Positions 44,024 through 52,578 of a stretch of DNA of 64,000 bases are shown in pieces. A program made the position numbers and the translations under genes. A model generated the notes under the pieces. The model had not been told where the DNA came from. It worked only from the letters and a program-made list of their open reading frames with translations, and ran no database searches. Every line of letters starts with the position of its first letter. Position 1 is the first letter of the stretch. The stretch is from Sediminicola sp035798135 (lineage in GTDB: Bacteria > Bacteroidota > Bacteroidia > Flavobacteriales > Flavobacteriaceae): NCBI GenBank assembly GCA_035798135.1, contig JAPFBR010000007.1, positions 1 through 64,000 on the forward strand, in the 5' to 3' direction.

Positions 44024-45370
44024 ATGTCAAGATTCGAATTAAAATTGCCGCAGATGGGCGAAAGTGTTGCAGAGGCAACGCTAACCTCATGGTTAAAGGA
44101 AGTTGGTGACACCATTGAAATGGATGAAGCCGTTTTTGAGATTGCTACTGATAAAGTAGATTCCGAAGTTCCTAGTGAAGTGGATGGTGTTTTGGTGGAG
44201 AAATTGTTTAGTGTAGATGATGTAATCAACGTAGGAGACACCGTGGCCATCATAGAAATAGCTGGGGATGGTCCTGATGATGGGGATGCGACCGTTAAAA
44301 GCGTTAAGAAAGAAGTGCCACAAGAAGTGGTAGCGGAACTGGAAGACCATGTGGTAGGGGCAAAGGAAACTATAGCCGCTCCGGTCATGGCATATAGTGA
44401 ATCTGAAAAATTTTACTCCCCGTTGGTGAAAAACATTGCCAAGGAAGAGGGGATTACCGTAGCCGAATTGGATACTATTAATGGTACCGGGAAGGACAAC
44501 AGGGTAACCAAAGGTGATATTTTGGAATATGTGGAGAACAAGGCTTCAGGCAAGGCGCCAGTTGTAGCAACAACACAGCCTCAGGTGAAACAACAAGCGC
44601 AGCCAACTGCTCCCAAAATGGCAGAGGAAAAGCCAAAAGCCGCACCGGTACAAGTAGGTAGTGGTGATGAGGTGATCCCAATGTCCCGCATGGGCAAACT
44701 CATTGCCCAGTATATGACCGCCAGTATTTCAACTTCGGCCCATGTACAAAGTTTTGTGGAAGTGGATGTGACCAATTTGGTAAACTGGAGGAATAAAATG
44801 AAAAATGCCTTTGAAAAAAGGGAAGGGGAGAAATTGACGTTCACCCCAATTTTCATGGAAGCCATTGCCAATGCACTAAAGAAATATCCAATGCTAAATA
44901 TCTCCATGGATGGGGACAATATTATAAAGAAGAAAAACATCAATATTGGGATGGCAGCAGCCTTGCCAGATGGAAACCTAATTGTTCCGGTAATCAAAAA
45001 TGCCGACCAATTGAATTTGGTAGGGATGGCGAAAGCGGTGAACGATTTGGCCAATAGGGCTAGAACCAATGCCCTAAAACCTGATGAGATCAAGGATGGT
45101 ACTTATACGGTAACGAATGTGGGTACTTTTGGCAGTGTTTTCGGAACGCCCATCATCAACCAGCCACAAGTGGGGATCATGGCTTTGGGAGCTATCCGTA
45201 AGATCCCATCTGTTATTGAGACCCCAGAAGGGGATCTGATAGGGATAAGAAGTAAGATGTACCTGTCCCATAGTTACGACCATAGGGTAGTTAACGGTGC
45301 TTTGGGCGGTATGTTCGTCAAAGCCGTTGCCGATTATTTGGAGGCATGGGATGTGAATAGAGAGGTGTAA
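44024..45370 (+). CDS. 2-oxo acid dehydrogenase E2 (dihydrolipoamide acyltransferase)
   Basis: A 448-aa E2 core subunit. Lipoyl domain at 1-75 with modified Lys44 (IATDKVDSE), Pro/Ala/Gln-rich linker, peripheral subunit-binding domain at ~129-170 (PLVKNIAKEEGITVAELDTI, DNRVTKGDILEYV), a second linker, and a catalytic domain from ~225. The catalytic motif reads SYDHRVVNGALGGMF: histidine is present, but the usual Asp of HRxxDG is Asn (codon AAC). Substrate specificity may be branched-chain or pyruvate. No E1/E3 gene is adjacent. Monocistronic, with its own promoter and terminator. Confidence 0.92.
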   Translation: MSRFELKLPQMGESVAEATLTSWLKEVGDTIEMDEAVFEIATDKVDSEVPSEVDGVLVEKLFSVDDVINVGDTVAIIEIAGDGPDDGDATVKSVKKEVPQEVVAELEDHVVGAKETIAAPVMAYSESEKFYSPLVKNIAKEEGITVAELDTINGTGKDNRVTKGDILEYVENKASGKAPVVATTQPQVKQQAQPTAPKMAEEKPKAAPVQVGSGDEVIPMSRMGKLIAQYMTASISTSAHVQSFVEVDVTNLVNWRNKMKNAFEKREGEKLTFTPIFMEAIANALKKYPMLNISMDGDNIIKKKNINIGMAAALPDGNLIVPVIKNADQLNLVGMAKAVNDLANRARTNALKPDEIKDGTYTVTNVGTFGSVFGTPIINQPQVGIMALGAIRKIPSVIETPEGDLIGIRSKMYLSHSYDHRVVNGALGGMFVKAVADYLEAWDVNREV

Positions 45371-45388
45371 TAGACTCAGATATTATAT

Positions 45389-45419
45389 AAAAATGCCCTG
45401 ATTTATCGGGGCATTTTTT
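45389..45419 (+). terminator. Terminator of the E2 gene
   Basis: Stem AAATGCCC-GAT / ATC-GGGGCATTT with one mismatch and a T tail, 18 nt after the stop. Confidence 0.8.
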
Positions 45420-45540
45420 GTTTACAACCCCGTTATCAGGAGCATGGGATATGCTCCAATTAGATTGGATAGGTGTATTTCAAAGTTGATTTTAGAAATA
45501 TTTAACACTATTAAAAGGAGGCTTTCCCGTCCTATTCTAG

Positions 45541-45568
45541 TTTGCAGGGGTGTCAAACCTTACCTTTG
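45541..45568 (+). promoter_or_regulatory. Bacteroidota-type promoter for the DUF481-like barrel gene
   Basis: TTTG at 45541-45544, 16-nt spacer, TACCTTTG at 45561-45568. Predicted start near 45575 rules out the in-frame TTG at 45542 as initiation codon. A separate hairpin (GGAGCAT / ATGCTCC, 45439-45457) lies upstream. Confidence 0.55.
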
Positions 45569-45613
45569 GCCCACATACAAAACGTAATTATATTAATGAT
45601 TTTTCCTCTCCCG

Positions 45614-46834
45614 ATGATGAAAAGGCTTTGCTTTTTCATTTTAGTACTACTTCCTTTTGCCGTATTTCCCCAGAATGAATCAATAAAAATGTACCTCGAC
45701 TGCAATTGTGATAAGAGGTACATACAGCAAGAAATCAATTTTGTAAGCCATGTTAGAGACCAAGGTCTAGCAAATGTTAAACTGTTCATTTATGATATTG
45801 CAAATGGCAGTGGCGGACGCACCTATAAATTGGAATTTACGGGGGAGGGCAACTTTGGTGAAATGGAAAATGAAATTTCATATGATACCACAGCCAATAT
45901 GTCTTCCGATGAGGTGCGCAAGGGGTTGTTACAGCGCATTAAAACCGGATTATTAAAATATATCCTACAGTCCGATGTGGCTGATAATATAGAATACAAT
46001 ATCTCCAAAGATGGAATGAAAGAGCGCCAAGATATCAATTTTGAGGATTCTTGGAACAATTGGATCTTTGAGGTGAGAGGTGAGGTGGATGTAAGCAGTG
46101 AGGCCAGTAGGAACCAGTTTAGGTATGAATTGGGATTTGAAAGTGATAGGGTAACCGAAAAATGGCGTATTCGAGCTGATCTGGAAATGAACCGATTCAG
46201 CAGTAAATTTCAAAATGATGGGGAAGAGTTTACCAGTGAAAGGGAGCGATATTCCGGATCTGGAAGTGTGGTACGCAGCCTTTCCGATCATTGGTCTGCT
46301 GGAATCTTCGGTGGTGCTCGGCACGATACCTATACCAATCTGAATATAGCCTTGGACGCAAGGCCCGCTATTGAGTATAATATTTTCCCCTATCGGGAGG
46401 TGTTGAGAAGGGAAATTGTCTTTGCCTATAAAATTGGGTTTAAGTTCAACGATTATATGGAAACCACAATTTTTGGAAAGGACAAGGAAACGGTTTTTAG
46501 TCATTCTCTAAACGTAGGACTTCGTTTTAGACAGCCATGGGGCAATGTTTTTGCCAGGGTGTCCGCCTCGACCTTTTTGAATGATTGGTCCAAAAACCGG
46601 TTGGAGGTAGATAGTTATTTATCTGTCCGTATATTCAAGGGTCTCTCCGTGCGTTTTTCTGGAGATTTAAAATTGATACAAGATCAGATCAACCTACCAG
46701 CAGGGTCAGCCTCTATTGAGGATGTCCTTCTTCAGCAAAAACAGATCGCCACTAATTTTGAAATACAATTTGGGGTAGGAATCAGTTATACGTTTGGCTC
46801 TGCCTTTAACAATATTATCAATACCAGACTATAA
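45614..46834 (+). CDS. Outer-membrane beta-barrel protein (DUF481-like)
   Basis: A 406-aa protein. Start chosen at ATG 45614 (MMKRLCFFILVLLPFAVFPQ as signal peptide); ATG 45596 is also downstream of the predicted transcription start. After the signal comes a small domain with two cysteines (YLDCNCDKRYIQQEINFVSH) and then beta strands with alternating hydrophobics to the end (VGISYTFGSAFNNIINTRL), typical of an outer-membrane barrel of the DUF481/YdiY-like kind. Function unknown. Has its own promoter. Confidence 0.78.
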   Translation: MMKRLCFFILVLLPFAVFPQNESIKMYLDCNCDKRYIQQEINFVSHVRDQGLANVKLFIYDIANGSGGRTYKLEFTGEGNFGEMENEISYDTTANMSSDEVRKGLLQRIKTGLLKYILQSDVADNIEYNISKDGMKERQDINFEDSWNNWIFEVRGEVDVSSEASRNQFRYELGFESDRVTEKWRIRADLEMNRFSSKFQNDGEEFTSERERYSGSGSVVRSLSDHWSAGIFGGARHDTYTNLNIALDARPAIEYNIFPYREVLRREIVFAYKIGFKFNDYMETTIFGKDKETVFSHSLNVGLRFRQPWGNVFARVSASTFLNDWSKNRLEVDSYLSVRIFKGLSVRFSGDLKLIQDQINLPAGSASIEDVLLQQKQIATNFEIQFGVGISYTFGSAFNNIINTRL

Positions 46835-46907
46835 TGATCGATAAAAGGGTAGAATTGATCTTGGTCGAATATCAGGGGTTATTTTTTTATCCTGTATTTC
46901 TAAAAAC

Positions 46908-46915
46908 TATCTTTG
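46908..46915 (+). promoter_or_regulatory. -7 box for the exonuclease gene
   Basis: TATCTTTG (TAnnTTTG), 18 nt before the ATG at 46934. Confidence 0.45.
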
Positions 46916-46933
46916 TGAAAATCATTTAAAAGC

Positions 46934-47710
46934 ATGCAATTAAACCTCACAAGGCCCATTTGTTTTTTTGACTTGGAAACAACAGGAATCAATGTGGCCA
47001 AGGACAGAATCGTAGAAATTTCAATTTTAAAGGTGTATCCCAACGGGAACAAGGAAAGCAAAACATGGTTGGTGAACCCTGAAATGCATATCCCCGAGGA
47101 GGTAGTTGCCATTCATGGTATTTCAGACGAAAAAGTGGCCAAGGAACCCACCTTCAAAGAGTTGTCAAAGGAAATTTATAACATGATCAAGGACTGTGAT
47201 TTGGGAGGGTTCAATTCGGATCGATTTGATATTCCCCTACTGGCCGAAGAAATGCTAAGGGCCGATATAGATTTTGATATGAAAAACACCGTTTCCATTG
47301 ATGTACAAACCATCTTCCACAAAATGGAAAAAAGAACCTTGGAGGCAGCCTTTAAGTTTTATTGCGACAAAGACCTGACCGATGCCCATAGTGCTGAAGC
47401 AGATACCAACGCCACCTATGAGGTGCTCTTGTCCCAATTGGATCGCTACCCGGATTTGGAGAACAACGTCAAAAAACTGGCTGAATTTTCAACCCATAGG
47501 CAATTTGTCGATTTTGCAGGGTTTATTGGGCTCGATGAAGACGGGGAAGAAATTTTTTCTTTTGGGAAGCACAAGGGGAGAAAAGTGCATGATGTATTGG
47601 AAAAGGAACCGGGTTATTTTGGATGGATCTTGAATGCCGATTTTCCTTTGTACACCAAAAAAGTACTCACACAAATAAAACTAAATAAGCTCAATAATAA
47701 ATTAGGGTAA
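46934..47710 (+). CDS. DnaQ-like 3'-5' exonuclease with C-terminal FGKHKG domain
   Basis: A 258-aa protein. DEDD-type exonuclease domain: motif I FFDLETTGINVAKD, motif II GFNSDRFDIPLL and motif III DAHSAEADTNATYEVL, the DEDDh arrangement, over residues 8-180. The last ~50 residues contain FSFGKHKGRKVHDVLEKEPGYFGWIL, a small domain (DUF3820/exodeoxyribonuclease-X-like C-terminal) seen in some DnaQ-type exonucleases. Probably cytoplasmic DNA repair or RNA-end processing; not the polymerase epsilon subunit by context. Monocistronic with a -7 box. Confidence 0.9.
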   Translation: MQLNLTRPICFFDLETTGINVAKDRIVEISILKVYPNGNKESKTWLVNPEMHIPEEVVAIHGISDEKVAKEPTFKELSKEIYNMIKDCDLGGFNSDRFDIPLLAEEMLRADIDFDMKNTVSIDVQTIFHKMEKRTLEAAFKFYCDKDLTDAHSAEADTNATYEVLLSQLDRYPDLENNVKKLAEFSTHRQFVDFAGFIGLDEDGEEIFSFGKHKGRKVHDVLEKEPGYFGWILNADFPLYTKKVLTQIKLNKLNNKLG

Positions 47711-47762
47711 ATACAATCTTTGTCCTTAATTTTGGGGGATTCACAATTTTGAAAATTCAATT

Positions 47763-47770
47763 TAATTTTG
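47763..47770 (+). promoter_or_regulatory. -7 box for the FAH-Hpt-cinA operon
   Basis: TAATTTTG (TAnnTTTG), 28 nt before the ATG at 47799. Confidence 0.45.
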
Positions 47771-47798
47771 CTGGATTGTTAAATATTGAAGTAAGAGA

Positions 47799-48410
47799 AT
47801 GAAGATTATCTGTATAGGTCGCAATTATGCAGACCATATTAAAGAATTGAATAATGAAAGGCCAAAGGATCCGGTAGTTTTCATAAAGCCCGATTCTTCG
47901 GTACTCCCCAAGGAGCAGGATTTTTATATCCCTGAATTCACCAATGATGTGCATTATGAAGTGGAGGTCTTGATAAAGATCAAGAAGGTGGGGAAGCATA
48001 TTGAAGAAAAATTCGCCCATAATTATTATGATGAGGTTGGACTGGGGATAGATTTTACGGCCAGGGATGTACAAACGGCACTCAAGGAAAAGGGATTGCC
48101 CTGGGAAAAGGCCAAAGGATTTGATGGTGCGGCCGTGGTGGGCAATTGGTTGTCAAAGTCCAATTTTAAGGATTTGAACAACTTGAATTTTTCACTCTCC
48201 AAAAACGGAAAGATCGTACAACAGGGGAATACCAGTTTGATGCTTTGGAAGATAGATGAAATCATCGCCTATGTATCCAAGTATTTTATGCTAAAAAAAG
48301 GGGATATAATTTTCACGGGAACACCTGCCGGGGTAGGAAAAATAGATGCAAATGACTACCTTTCGGGTAAGCTTGAAAACGAAGAATTATTTACGGTAAA
48401 AATAAAATAA
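47799..48410 (+). CDS. Fumarylacetoacetate hydrolase (FAH) family protein
   Basis: A 203-aa short FAH-fold protein. Metal-binding and active-site residues lie in VHYEVEVLIKI, GLGIDFTARDVQ and KGFDGAAVVGNW; the C-terminal IIFTGTPAGVGKI motif is typical. Members act as acylpyruvases or oxaloacetate decarboxylases. Its stop overlaps the Hpt start by one base (TAATG). Substrate not settled. Confidence 0.9.
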   Translation: MKIICIGRNYADHIKELNNERPKDPVVFIKPDSSVLPKEQDFYIPEFTNDVHYEVEVLIKIKKVGKHIEEKFAHNYYDEVGLGIDFTARDVQTALKEKGLPWEKAKGFDGAAVVGNWLSKSNFKDLNNLNFSLSKNGKIVQQGNTSLMLWKIDEIIAYVSKYFMLKKGDIIFTGTPAGVGKIDANDYLSGKLENEELFTVKIK

Positions 48411-48748
48411 TGATATACAGTTTAGACAAATTAAATGAAATGGCGGAAGGGGATGAGGAATTCATCAACTCTGTAATAGCTGTATTTTTAGATGAAGTGC
48501 CCACCGATTTGGAGTTATTGGAACAGGCTATCGATAAAAAGGATTACTCCAATGTATACCAATTGGCGCACAAGATAAAACCCAACGTGGATCTTTTAGG
48601 AATGGAGCAGACCCGTGCCAATGCCTTGGAGATAGAAAACCTTGGCAAAAAGGAAGGCAGTGGTCCTGAAATAGAGAAATTGTTTCCTTTGTTGAAAAAT
48701 GATATCCATCAAGTGGTATCAGAGCTAAAAAAAGACTTCAATTTATAA
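48410..48748 (+). CDS. Histidine phosphotransfer (Hpt) domain protein
   Basis: A 112-aa stand-alone Hpt four-helix protein. The phosphorylated histidine lies in YQLAHKIKPNVDLLGM (~His61), preceded by the helix EDEEFINSVIAVFLDEVPTDL. It relays phosphoryl groups between hybrid histidine kinases and response regulators, none of which is encoded nearby. Both ends overlap the neighbouring genes through TAATG. Regulation of FAH or CinA by phosphorelay is unsupported; the grouping may be only transcriptional. Confidence 0.88.
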   Translation: MIYSLDKLNEMAEGDEEFINSVIAVFLDEVPTDLELLEQAIDKKDYSNVYQLAHKIKPNVDLLGMEQTRANALEIENLGKKEGSGPEIEKLFPLLKNDIHQVVSELKKDFNL

Positions 48749-49995
48749 TGCTTGCAGAAATCATAACCATTGGGGATGAAATCCTTATTGGGCAAATTAT
48801 TGACACCAATTCTGCTTTTATCGCTCAAGAACTGAACCAGATTGGCGTTTCTGTTTATCAGATCACATCGGTGCAGGATGAGCGCAGCCATATCCTCAAG
48901 GCATTTGAAGAAGCCGAATCCAGGGCAGATGTCATAATTATTACTGGAGGCTTGGGGCCTACCAAGGATGATATCACCAAATTGACCCTTTGTGAATATT
49001 TTGGGGATACCTTGATAGAGAGTAAGGAAGTACTTGCCCATGTAGAGGAACTGTTCAAAAATTATATTTCCACGCCCATTTCAGATGTAAACCGCAGACA
49101 GGCATTGGTGCCTTCCAAGGCCATAGTGTTGATGAATGCCTATGGTACCGCTCCAGGGATGTGGATCAAACGTAATGGAAAGGTATTTGTATCCCTTCCT
49201 GGAGTGCCCTTTGAAATGAAGGGCCTCATCCAGAATGAAGTGATCCCTAGGATCGTTAATGACTTCCATAGACCCTTTATACTCCATAGAACCTTGATCA
49301 CATACGGGGTAGGGGAAAGTGCCATTGCGGAAAAGATAGAGCATTGGGAAGATGCCCTGCCGCCTTTCATAAAATTGGCCTATTTGCCGAATCTTGGAAA
49401 AGTTAGACTTCGATTGACTGCCAAGGGCACCGATAAGGAAGGCATTGCCAATGCTGTAGAGGAAGAAATCCAAAAACTCCATGGAATAATCGGGGATATT
49501 ATCTTCGGGGAGGACCAAAATGGAGCTTTGGAAGAGGTTGTCGGAAAATTATTGACAAAAAAGCAATTTACCCTGGCTACGGCCGAAAGTTGTACCGGAG
49601 GTGCCATTGCAGAGCGAATAACTTCTGTTCCAGGTGCTTCTGCCTATTTTAAGGGCAGTGTGGTCAGTTATGCCACTGAAGTTAAAATTAAGCTCTTAAA
49701 CGTGCCCGAGGAGGTGATAAAAACCAATTCTGTGGTCAGTTCTGCTGTTGCGGAGACCATGGCGAGCAATGTTAAGGAGCTTTTAGGTACAGATTTTGCA
49801 ATTGCCACCACAGGAAACGCTGGACCCACAAAAGGAGATTCGGATGCAGATGTGGGAACGGTGTACATTGCAATTGCCTCACCTTATGGTGTTTATGTTG
49901 AAAAATTCATGATGGGCAACCATCGGGAACGTATTGTTCAGAAGGCCGTAAACAAGTCTTTTGAGCTTTTGCAAAAAGAAATTCTAAAATTCTGA
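48748..49995 (+). CDS. cinA: CinA family protein (nicotinamide-nucleotide amidase / competence-damage protein)
   Basis: A 415-aa two-domain protein. N-terminal MoCF-like domain (AEIITIGDEILIGQIIDTNS, IITGGLGPTKDDITK) at ~1-170 and a C-terminal CinA amidase domain (LATAESCTGGAIAERITSVPGAS, ATTGNAGPTKGD) from ~255. Full-length CinA hydrolyses ADP-ribose-pyrophosphate-type bonds and deamidates NMN in pyridine nucleotide salvage. Final gene of the FAH-Hpt-cinA operon (TAATG start). Confidence 0.92.
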   Translation: MLAEIITIGDEILIGQIIDTNSAFIAQELNQIGVSVYQITSVQDERSHILKAFEEAESRADVIIITGGLGPTKDDITKLTLCEYFGDTLIESKEVLAHVEELFKNYISTPISDVNRRQALVPSKAIVLMNAYGTAPGMWIKRNGKVFVSLPGVPFEMKGLIQNEVIPRIVNDFHRPFILHRTLITYGVGESAIAEKIEHWEDALPPFIKLAYLPNLGKVRLRLTAKGTDKEGIANAVEEEIQKLHGIIGDIIFGEDQNGALEEVVGKLLTKKQFTLATAESCTGGAIAERITSVPGASAYFKGSVVSYATEVKIKLLNVPEEVIKTNSVVSSAVAETMASNVKELLGTDFAIATTGNAGPTKGDSDADVGTVYIAIASPYGVYVEKFMMGNHRERIVQKAVNKSFELLQKEILKF

Positions 49996-50004
49996 AAAAA
50001 GAAT

Positions 50005-50035
50005 TTTGCCTTCCCATAAAAAAGATATAAATTTG
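50005..50035 (+). promoter_or_regulatory. Promoter of the rpmB-rpmG-DUF4295 operon
   Basis: TTTG at 50005-50008, 19-nt spacer, TAAATTTG at 50028-50035; predicted leader of ~27 nt before ATG 50069. Confidence 0.65.
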
Positions 50036-50068
50036 CATCCTGTTTAAAATCACACTAAAAGTAGCGAA

Positions 50069-50305
50069 ATGTCAAAAGTTTGTGAAATTACTGGAAAGAA
50101 AGCTATGTTTGGTAACAACGTCTCTTTTTCCATTAACAAAACCAAGAGAAGATTTGATGTAAATCTTTCTAAAAAACGTTTTTATATCCCTGAAGAAGAC
50201 CGTTGGGTAACCCTAAAGGTGACTTCTAAGGCGTTGAAATCCATCAATAAAAAGGGGATTTCTGCAGTTATAAAAGAAGCAAGAGCAAAAGGATTGGTTA
50301 AGTAA
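50069..50305 (+). CDS. rpmB: 50S ribosomal protein L28
   Basis: A 78-aa ribosomal protein of the large subunit: SKVCEITGKKAMFGNNVSF at the N-terminus, basic core (NKTKRRFDVNLSKKRFYIPE), C-terminal TSKALKSINKKGISAVIKE. Normal length, with no zinc-type cysteine pair. First gene of an operon with rpmG and DUF4295, as in most Bacteroidota. Confidence 0.96.
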   Translation: MSKVCEITGKKAMFGNNVSFSINKTKRRFDVNLSKKRFYIPEEDRWVTLKVTSKALKSINKKGISAVIKEARAKGLVK

Positions 50306-50327
50306 TCCGTAAATAACAAAGATAACA

Positions 50328-50510
50328 ATGGCAAAGAAAGGTAATAGGATCCAGGTTATTTTGGAGTGCACGGAGCATAAGGATTCCGGCATGCCTGGAA
50401 CTTCTAGGTATATCACTACCAAGAACAAAAAGAATACTCCAGATAGGATGGAAATTAAGAAATTCAACCCTATCATGAAGAAAATGACAGTTCATAAAGA
50501 AATAAAATAA
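50328..50510 (+). CDS. rpmG: 50S ribosomal protein L33
   Basis: A 60-aa L33: AKKGNRIQVILECTEHKDSG, TSRYITTKNKKNTPDRMEIKKF. It retains only one cysteine (Cys13), so it is the zinc-free type. 22 nt after rpmB, 6 nt before the DUF4295 start. Confidence 0.96.
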   Translation: MAKKGNRIQVILECTEHKDSGMPGTSRYITTKNKKNTPDRMEIKKFNPIMKKMTVHKEIK

Positions 50511-50516
50511 TACGTC

Positions 50517-50672
50517 ATGGCAAAGAAGACCGTAGCGAGTTTACAGACAAGCTCAAAAAGATTAACCAAAGCCATTAAAATGGTAAAGTCACCAAAGAGT
50601 GGTGCTTACACTTTTGTTGAGTCAGTAATGGCTCCTGAAGTTGTAAACGATTGGTTGGCAAAGCATAAATAA
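50517..50672 (+). CDS. DUF4295 protein (51 aa)
   Basis: A 51-aa basic protein (MAKKTVASLQTSSKRLTKAI...YTFVESVMAPEVVNDWLAKHK). The DUF4295 family is nearly always encoded directly after rpmG in Bacteroidota and is very likely ribosome-associated. Located 6 nt after rpmG and followed by a terminator hairpin. Function unproven. Confidence 0.9.
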   Translation: MAKKTVASLQTSSKRLTKAIKMVKSPKSGAYTFVESVMAPEVVNDWLAKHK

Positions 50673-50692
50673 AACTTGCCAAAATAGATTTT

Positions 50693-50723
50693 AAAGCTAC
50701 TTTCCATGGAAAGTAGCTTTTTT
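50693..50723 (+). terminator. Terminator of the rpmB operon
   Basis: 28-nt perfect palindrome AAAGCTACTTTCCA / TGGAAAGTAGCTTT followed by a T run. Confidence 0.85.
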
Positions 50724-50730
50724 ATTTTCA

Positions 50731-50738
50731 TATCTTTG
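50731..50738 (+). promoter_or_regulatory. -7 box for ftsY
   Basis: TATCTTTG 21 nt before ATG 50760; supports that start over an in-frame ATG at 50706 that lies inside the preceding terminator. Confidence 0.45.
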
Positions 50739-50759
50739 GGTAAAAGAAGTAGTACACAA

Positions 50760-51722
50760 ATGAGTTTATTCAAAAAGATATTTTCTTCCGAAAAGAAGGA
50801 AACCCTGGATAAGGGATTAGAGAAGTCCAAAACCAGTTTTTTCTCAAAATTGGGGAAAGCAGTTGCCGGGAAGACCAAGGTAGACGATGATGTTTTGGAT
50901 AATCTGGAGGAAGTATTGGTTACCTCGGATGTAGGGGTAAATACGACCCTCAAAATAATTAAAAGAATAGAGGCCAGGGTATCCCGTGATAAATATATGG
51001 GAACGGACGAACTCAATGTGATCCTCCGCCAAGAAATTGCAGGTCTTCTGGCAGAGACCAATGTTGGGGAGGAGACCGAGTTTGTGGTGCCCAAAGATAA
51101 AAGACCCTATGTGATCATGGTTGTCGGTGTCAATGGTGCCGGTAAGACCACCACCATAGGTAAACTGGCCCATCAATTTAAAAAACAAGGTTATTCCGTT
51201 GTATTGGGTGCCGCGGATACCTTCCGTGCTGCCGCCATAGACCAATTGCAAGTATGGGCAGACCGTGTAGGTGTGCCCATTGTAAAACAGGCCATGGGGA
51301 GTGATCCCGCTTCCGTAGCTTTTGATACTTTGAGTTCTGCCGTAAAACAAGGAGTCGATGTGGTCATTATTGATACAGCAGGTCGTTTGCACAATAAGAT
51401 AAATCTGATGAACGAGCTTACCAAGGTAAAAATGGTAATGCAAAAGGTTGTTCCCAATGCGCCACATGATGTAATGCTGGTTCTTGATGGTTCCACAGGT
51501 CAGAATGCCTTTGAACAGGCAAAGCAGTTTACCAAGGCTACCGAGGTAACCTCCTTGGCTGTAACAAAATTGGATGGCACCGCCAAGGGTGGGGTGGTCA
51601 TCGGGATCTCCGATCAGTTCAAGGTGCCCGTAAAATATATTGGCGTTGGTGAAGGCCTCGAAGATCTTCAAATATTTAACAAGTACGAGTTCGTGGATTC
51701 CTTTTTCGGCGGAAAAAATTGA
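50760..51722 (+). CDS. ftsY: Signal recognition particle receptor FtsY
   Basis: A 320-aa SRP receptor GTPase that docks SRP-ribosome complexes to the inner membrane. Short acidic/basic N-terminal region (MSLFKKIFSSEKKETLDKG), N domain, then the G domain: G1 VGVNGAGKTTTIGKLAHQF, IBD ADTFRAAAIDQL, G3 DTAGRLHN, G4 TKLDGTAKGG, closing VGEGLEDLQIFNKYEFV. Compact form without a long acidic A domain. Its stop is overlapped by the next gene's TTG start (TTGA). Confidence 0.96.
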   Translation: MSLFKKIFSSEKKETLDKGLEKSKTSFFSKLGKAVAGKTKVDDDVLDNLEEVLVTSDVGVNTTLKIIKRIEARVSRDKYMGTDELNVILRQEIAGLLAETNVGEETEFVVPKDKRPYVIMVVGVNGAGKTTTIGKLAHQFKKQGYSVVLGAADTFRAAAIDQLQVWADRVGVPIVKQAMGSDPASVAFDTLSSAVKQGVDVVIIDTAGRLHNKINLMNELTKVKMVMQKVVPNAPHDVMLVLDGSTGQNAFEQAKQFTKATEVTSLAVTKLDGTAKGGVVIGISDQFKVPVKYIGVGEGLEDLQIFNKYEFVDSFFGGKN

Positions 51723-52573
51723 GACCTTCAATAGTCATACTATTCTTGTTTCTAGCGCTGCTAAGCACAGCGCAAATCACACATCCCAAAGCCAGTCCCT
51801 TTGCCCTTGTGGAACAAGAGGTTGGCCTTTCTAAAATTACCGTAGCGTATTCGCGTCCGGCCACAAAAGGTAGGGCCATTTTTGGGCACCTCGTGCCCTA
51901 TGGCCGTATTTGGCGGGTTGGGGCCAATGAATCTACCAAGATCACTCTGGATACGGACATGAAAGTACTTGGCAATTCCCTTGCCAAAGGCACCTATGCG
52001 CTCTATGCCTTTCCACAGGAAGATACATGGGAAATAGTGTTCCATAACAATACAACACATTGGGGTGATGGTAGAAACGACTACAACCCGGCCGAGGATG
52101 CCCTTAGGGTAACAGTAATCCCGGAAAAGGCGCCTTTTTTTCAAGAGAATTTTTTAATCACCTTTGATGCAATGACCCATAACAGTTTGGAAATGATCTG
52201 GGTCTGGGAGCATACAAAAGTGGTTATCCCAATGACCGTGGATACCCATGGTGCCATGCTAGGGGAAATCAAAAAACAGGTACAAGAAAATCCAACAGCA
52301 CAAACCTATTATGAGGCAGCCAGGTATTATCAGGAACAGGGGATGGCGTATCCTTTGGCGCTAAATTATTTGAACAAGGCCATTGACCTCGGTGGGGACA
52401 CCTATTATTTTCATCGGGTAAAATCCTTGGTAGAGGCGGCATTGGAAGATTATAAAGCTGCAGTAACATCAGCCCAAAAATCTATGAAATTGGCGGCGAT
52501 AGAAGGGAAGGACGAGTTCGTACGGATGAACCAAGAGAATATTAAGAATTGGAATTCATTAATTAAAAACTAG
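51719..52573 (+). CDS. DUF2911 protein with signal peptide
   Basis: A 284-aa exported protein. The only plausible start is TTG at 51719, overlapping the ftsY stop by four bases; it gives the signal peptide RPSIVILFLFLALLSTAQ. The DUF2911 domain (~22-170) shows VGLSKITVAYSRPATKGRAI, VPYGRIWRVGANE, KGTYALYAFP and WGDGRNDYNPAEDALRV. A C-terminal TPR-like region follows (AQTYYEAARYYQEQGMAYPL...). Periplasmic; function unknown. Followed 5 nt later by the amidase. Confidence 0.87.
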   Translation: MRPSIVILFLFLALLSTAQITHPKASPFALVEQEVGLSKITVAYSRPATKGRAIFGHLVPYGRIWRVGANESTKITLDTDMKVLGNSLAKGTYALYAFPQEDTWEIVFHNNTTHWGDGRNDYNPAEDALRVTVIPEKAPFFQENFLITFDAMTHNSLEMIWVWEHTKVVIPMTVDTHGAMLGEIKKQVQENPTAQTYYEAARYYQEQGMAYPLALNYLNKAIDLGGDTYYFHRVKSLVEAALEDYKAAVTSAQKSMKLAAIEGKDEFVRMNQENIKNWNSLIKN

Positions 52574-52578
52574 CACTT

